From Acidaminococcus sp050873445 (GTDB taxonomy: Bacteria > Bacillota > Negativicutes > Acidaminococcales > Acidaminococcaceae): DNA of 64,000 bases. Below the pieces are notes generated by a model. It searched no databases. It worked only from the letters and a program-made list of their open reading frames with translations, and was not told where the DNA came from. Location: assembly GCF_050873445.1 (NCBI RefSeq), contig NZ_JBNMIU010000004.1, forward strand, positions 1 through 64,000, read 5' to 3'. The translations under genes were made by a program, and so were the position numbers. Below are positions 26,764 through 35,251 of this stretch, in pieces. How positions within the stretch are numbered: position 1 is the stretch's first letter; the number at the start of each line of letters is the position of its first letter.

Positions 26764-27192
26764 ATGAGAAAATTCAATGTTAACGTTAACGGTACTGTTT
26801 ACACTGTCGAAGTTGAAGAAGTTGGCGGCGCTGTAACCGCAGCTCCTGCTGCTCCCGCCGCTCCGGCTGCTGCTCCTGCTCCTGTAGCTGCTCCTGCTCC
26901 GGCTGCTGCTCCGGCCCCTGCTGCCGCTCCGGCTGCTGCTCCTGCTCCTGCTGCTAAACCGGCTGCTGCTGCTCCTGCTGGCGCTGTAACTGTAGAAGCT
27001 CCGATGCCCGGCAAGATCCTGTCCGTTAACGTGAAACCCGGCGACAAAGTGGAAGCTGGTGACGTGCTGCTGATCCTGGAAGCTATGAAGATGCAGAACG
27101 AAATCATGGCTCCTGAAGATGGTACGGTTTCTGAAGTCCGCGTAAACGCTGGCGATACCGTAAGCACCGGCGACGTAATGGTAATTCTCTAA
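26764..27192 (+). CDS. gcdC: Glutaconyl-CoA decarboxylase gamma subunit (biotin carrier)
   Basis: A 142-residue biotin carrier. A short N-terminal strand region (1-25) is joined to the biotinyl domain (about 74-142) by an Ala/Pro linker at 26-72 that contains one Val and one Lys. The biotin lysine is K109 in EAMKM. The linker matches the flexible one described for A. fermentans GcdC (A26-A75) but is slightly shorter. AAGGAGGG precedes ATG 26764; an in-frame ATG 33 bases upstream lacks this. It carries CO2 from GcdA, and perhaps from the MmdA-like subunit, to GcdB. Confidence 0.95.
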   Translation: MRKFNVNVNGTVYTVEVEEVGGAVTAAPAAPAAPAAAPAPVAAPAPAAAPAPAAAPAAAPAPAAKPAAAAPAGAVTVEAPMPGKILSVNVKPGDKVEAGDVLLILEAMKMQNEIMAPEDGTVSEVRVNAGDTVSTGDVMVIL

Positions 27193-27225
27193 TACGTCTC
27201 CGTATCTAAAGGAGGATTTTAGAAC

Positions 27226-28353
27226 ATGGATGCTTTTGTGGTAGCCCTGACTTCTGTTATCAACGACAGTGGTTTCGTGGCTTTTACCTGGGGCAATGCC
27301 GTCATGATGCTGGTAGGTTGTATCCTGCTGTATCTGGCCATTGTCAAGGGGTTCGAACCCCTGCTGCTGAGCCCGATTGCCTTTGGGTGCATTCTGGCCA
27401 ACGTGCCCCGTACCGGTTTTGAAACCGATCCGGGCGTAATGCAGCTGATCCTGGGCGGGATCAAATACGAAATCTTCCCTCCGCTGATTTTCATGGGCGT
27501 AGGGGCAATGACTGACTTCGGTCCGCTGCTTGCCAACCCGAAGACCCTGCTGTTGGGCGCTGCTGCTCAGATCGGTGTGTTCGTCGCTCTGCTGGGCGCT
27601 ATGCTGCTGGGCTTCAACGTACAGGAAGCTTCCGCTATCGGCATCATCGGCGGTGCTGACGGCCCGACTTCTATTTATCTGGCTTCCAAGATGGCTCCCC
27701 ATCTGTTGGGTGCCATTGCCGTAGCTGCTTATTCCTACATGTCTCTGGTGCCACTGATCCAGCCGCCTGTGATGAAGCTGTTCACTTCCGAGAAAGAACG
27801 CCGCATCAAAATGGCTCAGCTGCGTACGGTAACTCACTTCGAAAAAGTAGTGTTCCCAATCGTTGCCACCGTTTTCATTTCCCTGCTGCTGCCCTCCGTT
27901 TGCTCTCTGATTGGGATGCTGATGCTGGGCAACCTGTTCACCGAATCCGGCTGTATGGATCGTCTGTCTGACACGGCACAAAATGCCCTGATGAACAGCG
28001 TAACCATCATGCTGGCTACCGGTACTGGCCTGACTATGAAGGCTGAAAGCTTCCTGACCGTACAGACCATTGAAATCATCTGCCTGGGTCTGGTTGCCTT
28101 TATCGGTGGTACTGCCGGCGGTGTGCTGTTTGGTAAACTGATGAGCCTCCTGGATGGCGGCAAGACCAATCCGCTGATTGGTTCTGCTGGTGTTTCCGCT
28201 GTGCCTATGGCTGCCCGTGTGTCCCAGGTTGTGGGACAACAGGCTGACCCCGGCAACTTCCTGCTGATGCATGCTATGGGTCCGAACGTGGCCGGCGTTA
28301 TCGGTACGGCTGTTGCTGCCGGTACTATGCTGGCAATGGTTGGCTCGAAATAA
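27226..28353 (+). CDS. gcdB: Glutaconyl-CoA decarboxylase beta subunit (Na+ pump)
   Basis: A 375-residue integral membrane protein with about eleven helices that decarboxylates carboxybiotin and exports Na+. It carries the OadB/MmdB signature GGADGPTSIY near 143-152 and conserved polar stretches such as NPLIGSAGVSAVPMAARV near 316-333. AAAGGAGG precedes the ATG. It ends the gcdDCB unit at a strong terminator. It is probably shared by two alpha subunits encoded at 24780 and 43938. Confidence 0.96.
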   Translation: MDAFVVALTSVINDSGFVAFTWGNAVMMLVGCILLYLAIVKGFEPLLLSPIAFGCILANVPRTGFETDPGVMQLILGGIKYEIFPPLIFMGVGAMTDFGPLLANPKTLLLGAAAQIGVFVALLGAMLLGFNVQEASAIGIIGGADGPTSIYLASKMAPHLLGAIAVAAYSYMSLVPLIQPPVMKLFTSEKERRIKMAQLRTVTHFEKVVFPIVATVFISLLLPSVCSLIGMLMLGNLFTESGCMDRLSDTAQNALMNSVTIMLATGTGLTMKAESFLTVQTIEIICLGLVAFIGGTAGGVLFGKLMSLLDGGKTNPLIGSAGVSAVPMAARVSQVVGQQADPGNFLLMHAMGPNVAGVIGTAVAAGTMLAMVGSK

Positions 28354-28375
28354 TCCAACCTGTACTTGAATGGTT

Positions 28376-28410
28376 AAAAGAGCTGTTGCTTCGGCAACAG
28401 CTCTTTTTTT
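28376..28410 (+). terminator. Terminator after gcdB
   Basis: AAAGAGCTGTTGC pairs with GCAACAGCTCTTT around a TTCG loop, followed by T7. Confidence 0.92.
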
Positions 28411-28442
28411 ATGGAAAAACGCCTTTCTATTGGAAAAAATTT

Positions 28443-28451
28443 TGTTATAAT
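28443..28451 (+). promoter_or_regulatory. Extended -10 promoter
   Basis: TGT-TATAAT at 28443-28451 with a poor -35. It starts the run of small membrane-protein genes. Confidence 0.6.
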
Positions 28452-28499
28452 AAGAGAGATATTGCTTTTCGTGATGGAAATGGAGCAAAGGAGTCAAAT

Positions 28500-28997
28500 T
28501 TGGAAGCATACAAAGAATATTCAACAGTGAGCGCCAGCCGGAAGCTGCTGCAATGGACCACATTAGGATTCATTGCTCTGTCCTGGATCTATGAGGGATA
28601 CCATACCTTTGCCATGGGTCAGTTCAGCCTGATGGGATGGGGGTATAATGTCCTTTTTGTGATTCTGTGGGCTTGGCGCTGTCTGTACCGGTACAGTTAT
28701 GAACTGACGGAACAGGAAATGATCATTGAGATGACGGGCCTGGGCATACGCCGTACCCTGCGCATTCCCCTGGATCAGATGGAAAGCTTCACCAATCACT
28801 ATAAGCGGAGTTTCTTTCGCAAGACCGCCATCAAAAGGTATGTTCGCCGGTATTCTTCCATTGATTCCCAGCCGGACCGGCTGCTGGTATATCGGGATAA
28901 GGGAACTCTGTGCGGACTGCTGTTCAAATGCAGCGACCGGATGATCGACCTGCTGGCCCGGCGGTATCCCAATCAGTTTTTAGATTTTCCAGAATAA
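28500..28997 (+). CDS. Small membrane protein, PH-domain-like
   Basis: A 165-residue protein with two membrane helices (about 17-35 and 45-62), followed by a basic cytoplasmic part whose pattern (ELTEQEMIIEMTG, RIPLDQMESF) resembles bacterial PH/DUF304-like domains. The start is a TTG six bases after AAAGGAG; no in-frame ATG fits. Function unknown. It precedes an RseC-like gene by 12 bases. Confidence 0.75.
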   Translation: MEAYKEYSTVSASRKLLQWTTLGFIALSWIYEGYHTFAMGQFSLMGWGYNVLFVILWAWRCLYRYSYELTEQEMIIEMTGLGIRRTLRIPLDQMESFTNHYKRSFFRKTAIKRYVRRYSSIDSQPDRLLVYRDKGTLCGLLFKCSDRMIDLLARRYPNQFLDFPE

Positions 28998-29009
28998 AGG
29001 AGTAGAACC

Positions 29010-29447
29010 ATGAGCAACAACAGTGTGTATGTAGGTAAAGTCATCGCTGTGAACAAACAGCGTGCCAAGGTAAAGATTGAACAGCGTCCCGGGGAACAAC
29101 GTCCCAAGATGCTGGACTGCTGGAATGCCTGCGAAGCCAAGCGGGGGACCCGGGTCATCGTAGGGAAACAGACTCTGGATGAAAAGAAGGCCAAGATGAT
29201 TATCTATGGAATCCCCGTGCTGACCGTTCTGGCTGGCCTGGCCTTCGGCAAGGCAATCGCCCATTTCTTTGCATCTGACAGCAGCATTGTGCTGTTGAGC
29301 AGCGTAATCGTATGGCTGGCACTGGGCCTGTACTATGCCCGGAATTTCAAGAAGAGTGTAAAGACGAAAGTGGAACAATGGACCATCACCGGTTATTTCA
29401 GTGACGGGGAAATCTACGATGCCAAGGGGAAAAAAGTGGAGGTTTGA
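29010..29447 (+). CDS. RseC/MucC-like membrane protein
   Basis: A 145-residue protein with a short N-terminal beta-rich domain and two adjacent membrane helices near 65-105, the SoxR-reducing/RseC (PF04246) layout. Family members modulate sigma-E or help reduce SoxR and assemble redox complexes. Only two cysteines (near 36 and 40) stand in the N-terminal domain, fewer than in some relatives. AAAGGAG precedes the ATG. It is packed against the next gene. Confidence 0.72.
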   Translation: MSNNSVYVGKVIAVNKQRAKVKIEQRPGEQRPKMLDCWNACEAKRGTRVIVGKQTLDEKKAKMIIYGIPVLTVLAGLAFGKAIAHFFASDSSIVLLSSVIVWLALGLYYARNFKKSVKTKVEQWTITGYFSDGEIYDAKGKKVEV

Positions 29448-29450
29448 TCC

Positions 29451-29714
29451 ATGCTGGGGAAAAACAACCTGACTCTGCTGCTGGTACTGGCAGCAGGTGC
29501 CATCATGGGTGGCCTGGCCGGTGACAGTCTCCAGGCTGCCCAGCCCTTCGGGACGGCCACAGACTTCCTGGTACGGAGATACCAGGTGCTGCAGATTCCG
29601 CCCACGGAGCTGGATCTGTATGTGTTCAAGCTGACCCTGGGACTGGTGTTTTCTCCCAATCTGGTGGCTATCCTAGGAATGCTTCTGGCAGGATTCCTGT
29701 TCCATAAACTGTAA
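29451..29714 (+). CDS. DUF4321-like small membrane protein
   Basis: An 87-residue protein with an N-terminal and a C-terminal membrane helix flanking a short polar loop. It resembles the DUF4321 proteins often encoded directly before maf in Firmicutes and Negativicutes. GGAGG overlaps the end of the upstream gene. Function unknown. Confidence 0.78.
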   Translation: MLGKNNLTLLLVLAAGAIMGGLAGDSLQAAQPFGTATDFLVRRYQVLQIPPTELDLYVFKLTLGLVFSPNLVAILGMLLAGFLFHKL

Positions 29715-29723
29715 GGAGGAACC

Positions 29724-30335
29724 ATGGATCTGATTTTGGCTTCCGGCTCTCCCCGCCGGCTGGAACTGCTCCGGCAGATCGGAGTGGAACCGAAGGTGGT
29801 GGTGAGCCACAGCGAAGAAGAAAAGAAGGCGGCATCTCCGGCAGAACTGGTGCAGGATAATGCTCTGACCAAGGGCCGGGATGTGGTTCGGACAATGGGC
29901 GATACAGTGCCGGTGCTGGCTGCCGATACGGTGGTGGCGCTGGCTGGGCATGTTTTGGGAAAACCCGGTACTCCGGAAAAGGCCAGGTCCATGCTGCGTC
30001 AGCTCAGCGGAAAGACCCATCAGGTGCTCACCGGCATGGCCCTGTATTATCAGGGTAAGGTATGGAAGCATGTGGAGATCACGGAAGTGACCTTTGCGGA
30101 CTTGACCGATCGGGAAATCGACCATTATGTAGCCACCGGTGAACCTCTGGATAAGGCAGGTGCCTATGGCATTCAGGGGCGGGCAGCCCTTTTCATCCCT
30201 TCCATCAGAGGGTCCTACAGCAATGTAGTGGGCCTTCCTCTGGCTCCTTTACGTACAATATTCGCAGAATTGGATGTGACAACCCATGACACACTACCTG
30301 ATACGAGAAATGATACCGGAGGAGCGGCCTCGTGA
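29724..30335 (+). CDS. maf: Maf-family nucleoside triphosphate pyrophosphatase
   Basis: A 203-residue protein that hydrolyses dTTP/UTP or modified nucleotides and is linked to septum regulation. The signature ASGSPRRLELLRQIG is at 6-20, with VLAADTVVAL near 68. AAGGAGG precedes the ATG. The end overlaps radC by 50 bases, within a maf-radC-mre cluster typical of Firmicutes. Confidence 0.93.
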   Translation: MDLILASGSPRRLELLRQIGVEPKVVVSHSEEEKKAASPAELVQDNALTKGRDVVRTMGDTVPVLAADTVVALAGHVLGKPGTPEKARSMLRQLSGKTHQVLTGMALYYQGKVWKHVEITEVTFADLTDREIDHYVATGEPLDKAGAYGIQGRAALFIPSIRGSYSNVVGLPLAPLRTIFAELDVTTHDTLPDTRNDTGGAAS

Positions 30336-30972
30336 ACGGCTGCTGAGCCGGGGACCGGCAGCTCTGAGCATTACTGAGCTGCTGGCCATTTTGATTGGTA
30401 CCGGCCGCAGGAACCATTCGGCCCTGGACATTGCCCGGGAACTGACTGGAGATTTGCTGAAGGATGCCCGTCTGGTACGGACCCAGGATCCCCGGGAACT
30501 GACCCGGATTTCGGGCATCGGACCGGCTAAAGCCACGGTGATTATGGCAGCCCTGGAACTGGGACGCCGGCTGGCGGGCGCCGAAGGGAAACCCATGAAG
30601 GCCATCCACTGTCCGGAGGATGGGGCCATGCTGGTGATGCCTCAGTTGCGCTATAAGACCCATGAGCATTTCCTGGTGATCCTTTTGAACAGCAAGGGGA
30701 AGGTGATAGGCATCGAACCCATCTCGGAAGGCTCGCTGAACGCATCAGTAGTCCATCCCCGGGAAGCGTTTGCTCCGGCTCTGCTGCAGCATGCGGCGGC
30801 CATCCTGGCGGTACATAACCATCCGTCCGGAGATCCCACACCCAGCCGGGAGGACCGGGAACTGACCCGGACCCTGTGGGATACGGGCAAGGTGATGGGC
30901 ATTCCCCTGGTGGACCACCTGATCATCGGCGATGGGATTTATTACAGTTTTAAGGAACATGGTTTATTATAA
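30286..30972 (+). CDS. radC: RadC/JAMM-domain DNA repair-associated protein
   Basis: A 228-residue protein with an N-terminal helix-hairpin-helix region (ISGIGPAKA) and a C-terminal JAMM-like metal site, HNHPSGDPTPSREDRE. Its biochemical role is unsettled despite the name. The start at 30286 overlaps maf by 50 bases; it gives the usual N-terminus leading into PEERPRERLL. ATG 30310 is a shorter alternative, and neither has a strong ribosome binding site. Confidence 0.92.
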   Translation: MTHYLIREMIPEERPRERLLSRGPAALSITELLAILIGTGRRNHSALDIARELTGDLLKDARLVRTQDPRELTRISGIGPAKATVIMAALELGRRLAGAEGKPMKAIHCPEDGAMLVMPQLRYKTHEHFLVILLNSKGKVIGIEPISEGSLNASVVHPREAFAPALLQHAAAILAVHNHPSGDPTPSREDRELTRTLWDTGKVMGIPLVDHLIIGDGIYYSFKEHGLL

Positions 30973-30992
30973 CAAAAGGGAGGGAAAACAGG

Positions 30993-32024
30993 ATGTTTGA
31001 TCTTTTGGGGTCTTTCAGCACGGACCTGGGGGTGGATCTGGGGACGGATCATACCCGGATCCTGCTGAAGGAGGAAGGTATCGTCCTGGATGAACCCTCT
31101 GTGGTGGCAGTAGAAGAGAGGCGGGGCAAGATCCTGGCCGTGGGGAAGGAAGCCCGGCAGATGCTGGGCCGGACGCCGGAAGGGATTCGGGTGGTACGTC
31201 CCCTGCAGGACGGGGTCATAGCTGACTTCGATCTGACGAAGGATATGCTGAAGGATTTCCTGCACCAGGCCCTGGGCAAACGTCCGCTGCTGCGGCCCCG
31301 GCTTGTCCTGAGTGTGCCCTGCGGGGTGAACAGCGTGGAGCGGAGGGCTGTGCTGGATGCGGCAATGGAGGCAGGGGCCGGGGAGGCCTATCTGTTGGAG
31401 GGCCCTCTGGCAGCGGCACTTGGCGCTGGACTGGATGTGAAAGAAGCCAGAGGACGGCTGATTGTGGAACTGGGAGCCGGCTGCACGGAAGCGGCGGTTT
31501 TGACCCAGGGCAAAATCACCTTGTCTCGGACTCTGCGCTGCGGCGGCCGGGATCTGGATCAGGCTCTTGTCCAGTACTGCAAGAAAAAGTATAATCTTCT
31601 TATCGGGCTGCTCCAGGCGGAGCAGGCCAAGATTGAAATCGGTACGATGCGGGAGACGGCGCCGCCGGCCTATATGGATATCAGGGGCCGGGATCTGATA
31701 ACTGGACTGCCCCGCAGTGTGACGGTGGATCAGAACCAGCTTCGGGAAGCATTCTGGGAACCGGCCCATCGGATGGTGGAGTGTGTCCGGGGATTGCTGG
31801 AAACCCTGCCGGACCTTCTGGCACGGGATGTAATCGAAGAGGGTATCGTACTCACTGGCGGGAGTGCTCTGCTGCGGAATTTCGACTGGCTCCTGGCCCG
31901 GGAAACGGGTCTGCGGGTCCGGGTGGCAGAAAACACCCTGTCCTGTGTGGTGAAGGGAACGGGCGTAGCCGCCGATAATATGAATTTGTTCCGGGAAGGG
32001 CCTCGGCCCCGGCGGAATGGCTAA
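30993..32024 (+). CDS. mreB: Rod-shape protein MreB
   Basis: An actin-like cytoskeletal ATPase of 343 residues that guides lateral wall synthesis. It heads an mreB-mreC-mreD-mrdA-rodA cluster. The phosphate-1 region reads DLGTDHTRI and the phosphate-2 region ELGAGCTEAAV, whereas most MreB proteins have DLGTANT and DIGGGTTE; the adenosine region VLTGGSALL is near normal. AGGGAGG precedes the ATG. Confidence 0.9.
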   Translation: MFDLLGSFSTDLGVDLGTDHTRILLKEEGIVLDEPSVVAVEERRGKILAVGKEARQMLGRTPEGIRVVRPLQDGVIADFDLTKDMLKDFLHQALGKRPLLRPRLVLSVPCGVNSVERRAVLDAAMEAGAGEAYLLEGPLAAALGAGLDVKEARGRLIVELGAGCTEAAVLTQGKITLSRTLRCGGRDLDQALVQYCKKKYNLLIGLLQAEQAKIEIGTMRETAPPAYMDIRGRDLITGLPRSVTVDQNQLREAFWEPAHRMVECVRGLLETLPDLLARDVIEEGIVLTGGSALLRNFDWLLARETGLRVRVAENTLSCVVKGTGVAADNMNLFREGPRPRRNG

Positions 32025-32042
32025 CGGAGAGATAGAAAAAAT

Positions 32043-32930
32043 ATGAGAAAGGAACAGAAAGCAAGACTGGGAGCACTCCTGGTAGTGCTCCTCCTGATCG
32101 GGGGCGTGCTGTGGGATGCTTTCCACCGGTTTCCGGCCGTGAATACGGTGTTGTCCACTCTGACACGGCCCATCAGCTTTGTGGTGGGCGGCGTTGGCGG
32201 CGGTTTCAAGGGGACGGGGAATTATTTTGCTTCCAAGTCGGCTCTGGAAAAAGAAAATGCGGCCCTGAAGGCGGAAAACGAAGAGCTGCGCCAGAGCAAT
32301 GTGGAACTGATCGGGATGAAAGCGGAGAACCAGCGGCTGGCCAAGCTGCTGAAGTTCAGTGAACTCCATCCCCAGTGGAAGATGGTATCCACCAGAGTCA
32401 TCAGCCGGGACCTGGGAGACTTCAGGGATGTGATCCTGATTGACAAAGGCAGGGCTGATGGTCTGGAAGTGAACATGCCCGTGGTAAGTTCCTCCGGGCT
32501 GATCGGCATTGTGGACGGGGTGTATCCCCACATGGCCAAGGTCCTGCTGATTTCCAGTCCCCGCAGCCGCATCGGCGGTCTGAACCTGCGGGGTGATTCC
32601 CGTGCTCCCGGCATCGTGAACGGTGTGGCCGGTCCGGACCAGCTGCTGGAAATGCGCAACCTGAGCCGGAATGCGGATATCCTGCCCGGGGATACTATTG
32701 TGACCAGCGGTTACAGCGGTTACCATCCGGAAGGTCTGGTCATCGGCACTGTGGAGGATATCCAGATGGATGCCGGCGGGCTGACCAAGACGGCATCCAT
32801 TGCTCCCTCTGTGGATTACGGGCATCTGGAGGAAGCCAGGGTCATCACCAATTATCAAGGCTTTGCGGACTTCCTGCGCCGGGAGGGCCAGGATCCGGAC
32901 GCCCAGTCGGGTAAAGGAGGTAAAGGATGA
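32043..32930 (+). CDS. mreC: Rod-shape protein MreC
   Basis: A 295-residue protein with a membrane anchor near 12-32, a coiled coil near 65-100, and an extracytoplasmic beta-barrel domain; family segments RVISRDLGDFRDVI and VSSSGLIGIVD are clear. It organises the elongation complex with MreD and PBP2. The stop overlaps the mreD start by four bases. Confidence 0.94.
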   Translation: MRKEQKARLGALLVVLLLIGGVLWDAFHRFPAVNTVLSTLTRPISFVVGGVGGGFKGTGNYFASKSALEKENAALKAENEELRQSNVELIGMKAENQRLAKLLKFSELHPQWKMVSTRVISRDLGDFRDVILIDKGRADGLEVNMPVVSSSGLIGIVDGVYPHMAKVLLISSPRSRIGGLNLRGDSRAPGIVNGVAGPDQLLEMRNLSRNADILPGDTIVTSGYSGYHPEGLVIGTVEDIQMDAGGLTKTASIAPSVDYGHLEEARVITNYQGFADFLRREGQDPDAQSGKGGKG

Positions 32931-33439
32931 TCCTTCTTGCACTGGCCTGGCTGTTTTTTACCCTGTTCCTTTTCACTCTGGAAAATCATTGGTTCTTATT
33001 TTTCAACACCACCCAGTCTCCTGACCTGCTGCTGTTGTTCCTCCTGCTCTATGCCATGGACCAGGGGGAGCGCAGAGGGGCATGGTACGGACTGGGTATT
33101 GGTGCTTTATTGGACATTGTCACGTTCAGCTATTTTGGCTGGCATATGGTGACCCGGGCTGCCCTGGGTTATCTGGTGGGACGCAACCGGATGAACATGT
33201 TCGCTGACCGGCTGCCTACCTATCTGATCCTTACCGGGCTGGTGACTCTGCTGCTGCAGGTAGCCCGGGGACTGTTCCTGTGCGTGGTGCTGGGACGCTG
33301 GCTGCCTCTGCTGCCCTTTGTGTTCCTGACCCTGAAAAGCCTGGGCTGGAACCTGGTGGCGGCTCCGGTGATGTGGTTTTTATACCATAAACTGAAGAAA
33401 CGGGTCCGCAGCCGCATGGATTATTATTATCATCTGTAG
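32927..33439 (+). CDS. mreD: Rod-shape protein MreD
   Basis: A 170-residue membrane protein with about five helices, translationally coupled to mreC through an ATGA overlap. The sequence is weakly conserved in this family; position and topology support the call. Confidence 0.88.
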   Translation: MILLALAWLFFTLFLFTLENHWFLFFNTTQSPDLLLLFLLLYAMDQGERRGAWYGLGIGALLDIVTFSYFGWHMVTRAALGYLVGRNRMNMFADRLPTYLILTGLVTLLLQVARGLFLCVVLGRWLPLLPFVFLTLKSLGWNLVAAPVMWFLYHKLKKRVRSRMDYYYHL

Positions 33440-33448
33440 GAGTCTGCT

Positions 33449-35242
33449 GTGCTGAATAAGAAATATGCATACCGTCTGGAATTCATGATGGTGGCCGGGT
33501 TCCTGGTCATCCTGATCCTGATCGGACGGATGTTCTATCTGCAAATCATCAAAGGGAACTACTACCGCCGTCAGGCAGAAGGGAACCGGACCCGTTATAC
33601 CCGGATTCTGGCACCCCGGGGCATCATCTATGACTGCAACGGGGAGGAACTGGCCAATAACAAGCCCGGCGTCATGGTATCCCTGGTGCGTCAGACCGGG
33701 GCTTATAAGGAAGAAACCCTGGAACGGCTGAGCCAGCTGCTGAACATCCCGGTGGAGGACATCAAGGAAACCATCCGGCTGTCCGGGGGCAGTTCGGAGC
33801 CTATCCGTCTGGTACGCAATGCATCGCCGGAAGTGGTGGACAAGGTAGAGGAGAATCTGCGGTATCTGCCCGGTGTCATGCTGGAAGTACAGCCGGTGCG
33901 GAACTATCCCAATAAACAGCTGGCTGTCCATGCCTTGGGTTATGTGGGTGAAATCAGTGACTATGAAATTTCCCAGGGCGCTTACAGTGACCTGAAGGCT
34001 GGGGATATCATCGGCAAATTCGGCCTGGAGAACTATTATGATTCCTATCTGCGGGGCGAAGACGGCAGTTACAGGGAAGAAGTGGATGTCGCCGGCCGGG
34101 TGGTCCAGATCATGGATAAAGTGGAACCGAAACCGGGACAGGGCCTGGTGCTGACAATCGATGCCAAGCTGCAGCGGGTGGCGGAAGAAGCCATGGACCG
34201 GCAGCTGCGGGCCATTGGGGCACGAGGGGCTGCGGTGGTAGCTATCGACCCCAACAATGGGGAAGTAAAGGCTCTGGTTTCTCGGCCCGGGTTCGACCCC
34301 AACTGGTTCGTAAACGGGATCAGCGAGAAAAACTGGAAATACCTGAACACAGATCCTTTCCATCCCATGACGGATAAGGCCATCGGCGGGGAATATCCTC
34401 CCGGATCCACCTTCAAGATTGTTACCGGTTCCGCAGCTCTGGAAGAAAAGAAAGTGACTCCGGATGAACTGATCTATGACTCCGGCCGGCATTGGCTGAT
34501 CGATATGCGGAATGCCGGCGGTGAAGCGCTGGGGTACATCAATTTCAAACGGGCTCTGGCGGCTTCTGATAACGTGTACTTCTACGAAATGGGCAACCGG
34601 GTAGGTATCGGAGCCCTGGATAAATATGCCAGGGAGTTCGGCTTTGGCCAGACTACCGGCATCGACCTTCACGGAGAGGCCCAGGGACTGATTGCTTCAC
34701 CGGAATATAAGAAAAAGGTCTTCGATGATGAATGGTATCTGGGGGATACGTTCAACACGGCTATCGGTCAGGGCTTTACCCTGGCTACCCCCATCCAGGT
34801 GGCGGAGATGCTCAGTGCGGTGGCCACCGACGGCAAACGATACAAACCTCATCTGGTCAGCAAGATCCTGAATGATGACGGCAGTGTGGCCAAAACTTTC
34901 GAGCCGGAAGAAGAAGGGCGGCTGCCCATTTCTGAATCCACTCTGAAGCTGATCCAGGAAGGTCTGGAAGCCGTTACGGAAAGCGGTGGTACTGCTTCGT
35001 TCCTGAAGAGCCTGCCGGTACCCGTAGCCGGCAAGACCGGTACGGCCGAAAACCCCCATGGTCTGGAACATGGCTGGTTCATCGCCTATGCACCGACTAC
35101 CAAGCCTCAGCTGGTAGTGGTCTGCATTGTGGAACAGGGCAGTTTCGGGACTATTTCTGCAGCCCCTATCGTTAAGAGCATCCTGGAATACGTATTCACA
35201 GATCCCCGGGTGCGGCGGCAGGGGAAGGCCATGCCCAAGTAA
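33449..35242 (+). CDS. mrdA: Penicillin-binding protein 2 (peptidoglycan transpeptidase)
   Basis: A 597-residue class B PBP that crosslinks wall peptidoglycan in the elongasome. It has an N-terminal membrane anchor (about 12-32), a dimerisation domain starting at LAPRGIIYD, and the transpeptidase with S320-T-F-K323, S373-D-N375 and K529-T-G531. A GTG start is used, with TAGGAG six bases upstream. It lies between mreD and rodA. Confidence 0.95.
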   Translation: MLNKKYAYRLEFMMVAGFLVILILIGRMFYLQIIKGNYYRRQAEGNRTRYTRILAPRGIIYDCNGEELANNKPGVMVSLVRQTGAYKEETLERLSQLLNIPVEDIKETIRLSGGSSEPIRLVRNASPEVVDKVEENLRYLPGVMLEVQPVRNYPNKQLAVHALGYVGEISDYEISQGAYSDLKAGDIIGKFGLENYYDSYLRGEDGSYREEVDVAGRVVQIMDKVEPKPGQGLVLTIDAKLQRVAEEAMDRQLRAIGARGAAVVAIDPNNGEVKALVSRPGFDPNWFVNGISEKNWKYLNTDPFHPMTDKAIGGEYPPGSTFKIVTGSAALEEKKVTPDELIYDSGRHWLIDMRNAGGEALGYINFKRALAASDNVYFYEMGNRVGIGALDKYAREFGFGQTTGIDLHGEAQGLIASPEYKKKVFDDEWYLGDTFNTAIGQGFTLATPIQVAEMLSAVATDGKRYKPHLVSKILNDDGSVAKTFEPEEEGRLPISESTLKLIQEGLEAVTESGGTASFLKSLPVPVAGKTGTAENPHGLEHGWFIAYAPTTKPQLVVVCIVEQGSFGTISAAPIVKSILEYVFTDPRVRRQGKAMPK

Positions 35243-35251
35243 GGAGATACC

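Noticed and set aside
26839..26979. CRISPR-like or other repeat array
   Set aside because: The repeated CTGCT/CCGGCT units are codons of an Ala/Pro linker inside gcdC, with no spacers.
26722..28563. A 613-codon minus-strand frame over gcdC and gcdB ending in Ser/Arg-rich repeats
   Set aside because: The Ser/Arg repeats are only the complement of the Ala/Pro linker codons of gcdC. The plus-strand genes are certain.
30286..30335. Frameshift or misassembly suggested by the maf-radC overlap
   Set aside because: Both proteins have complete, normal ends. The overlap is explained by the radC start codon lying inside maf.
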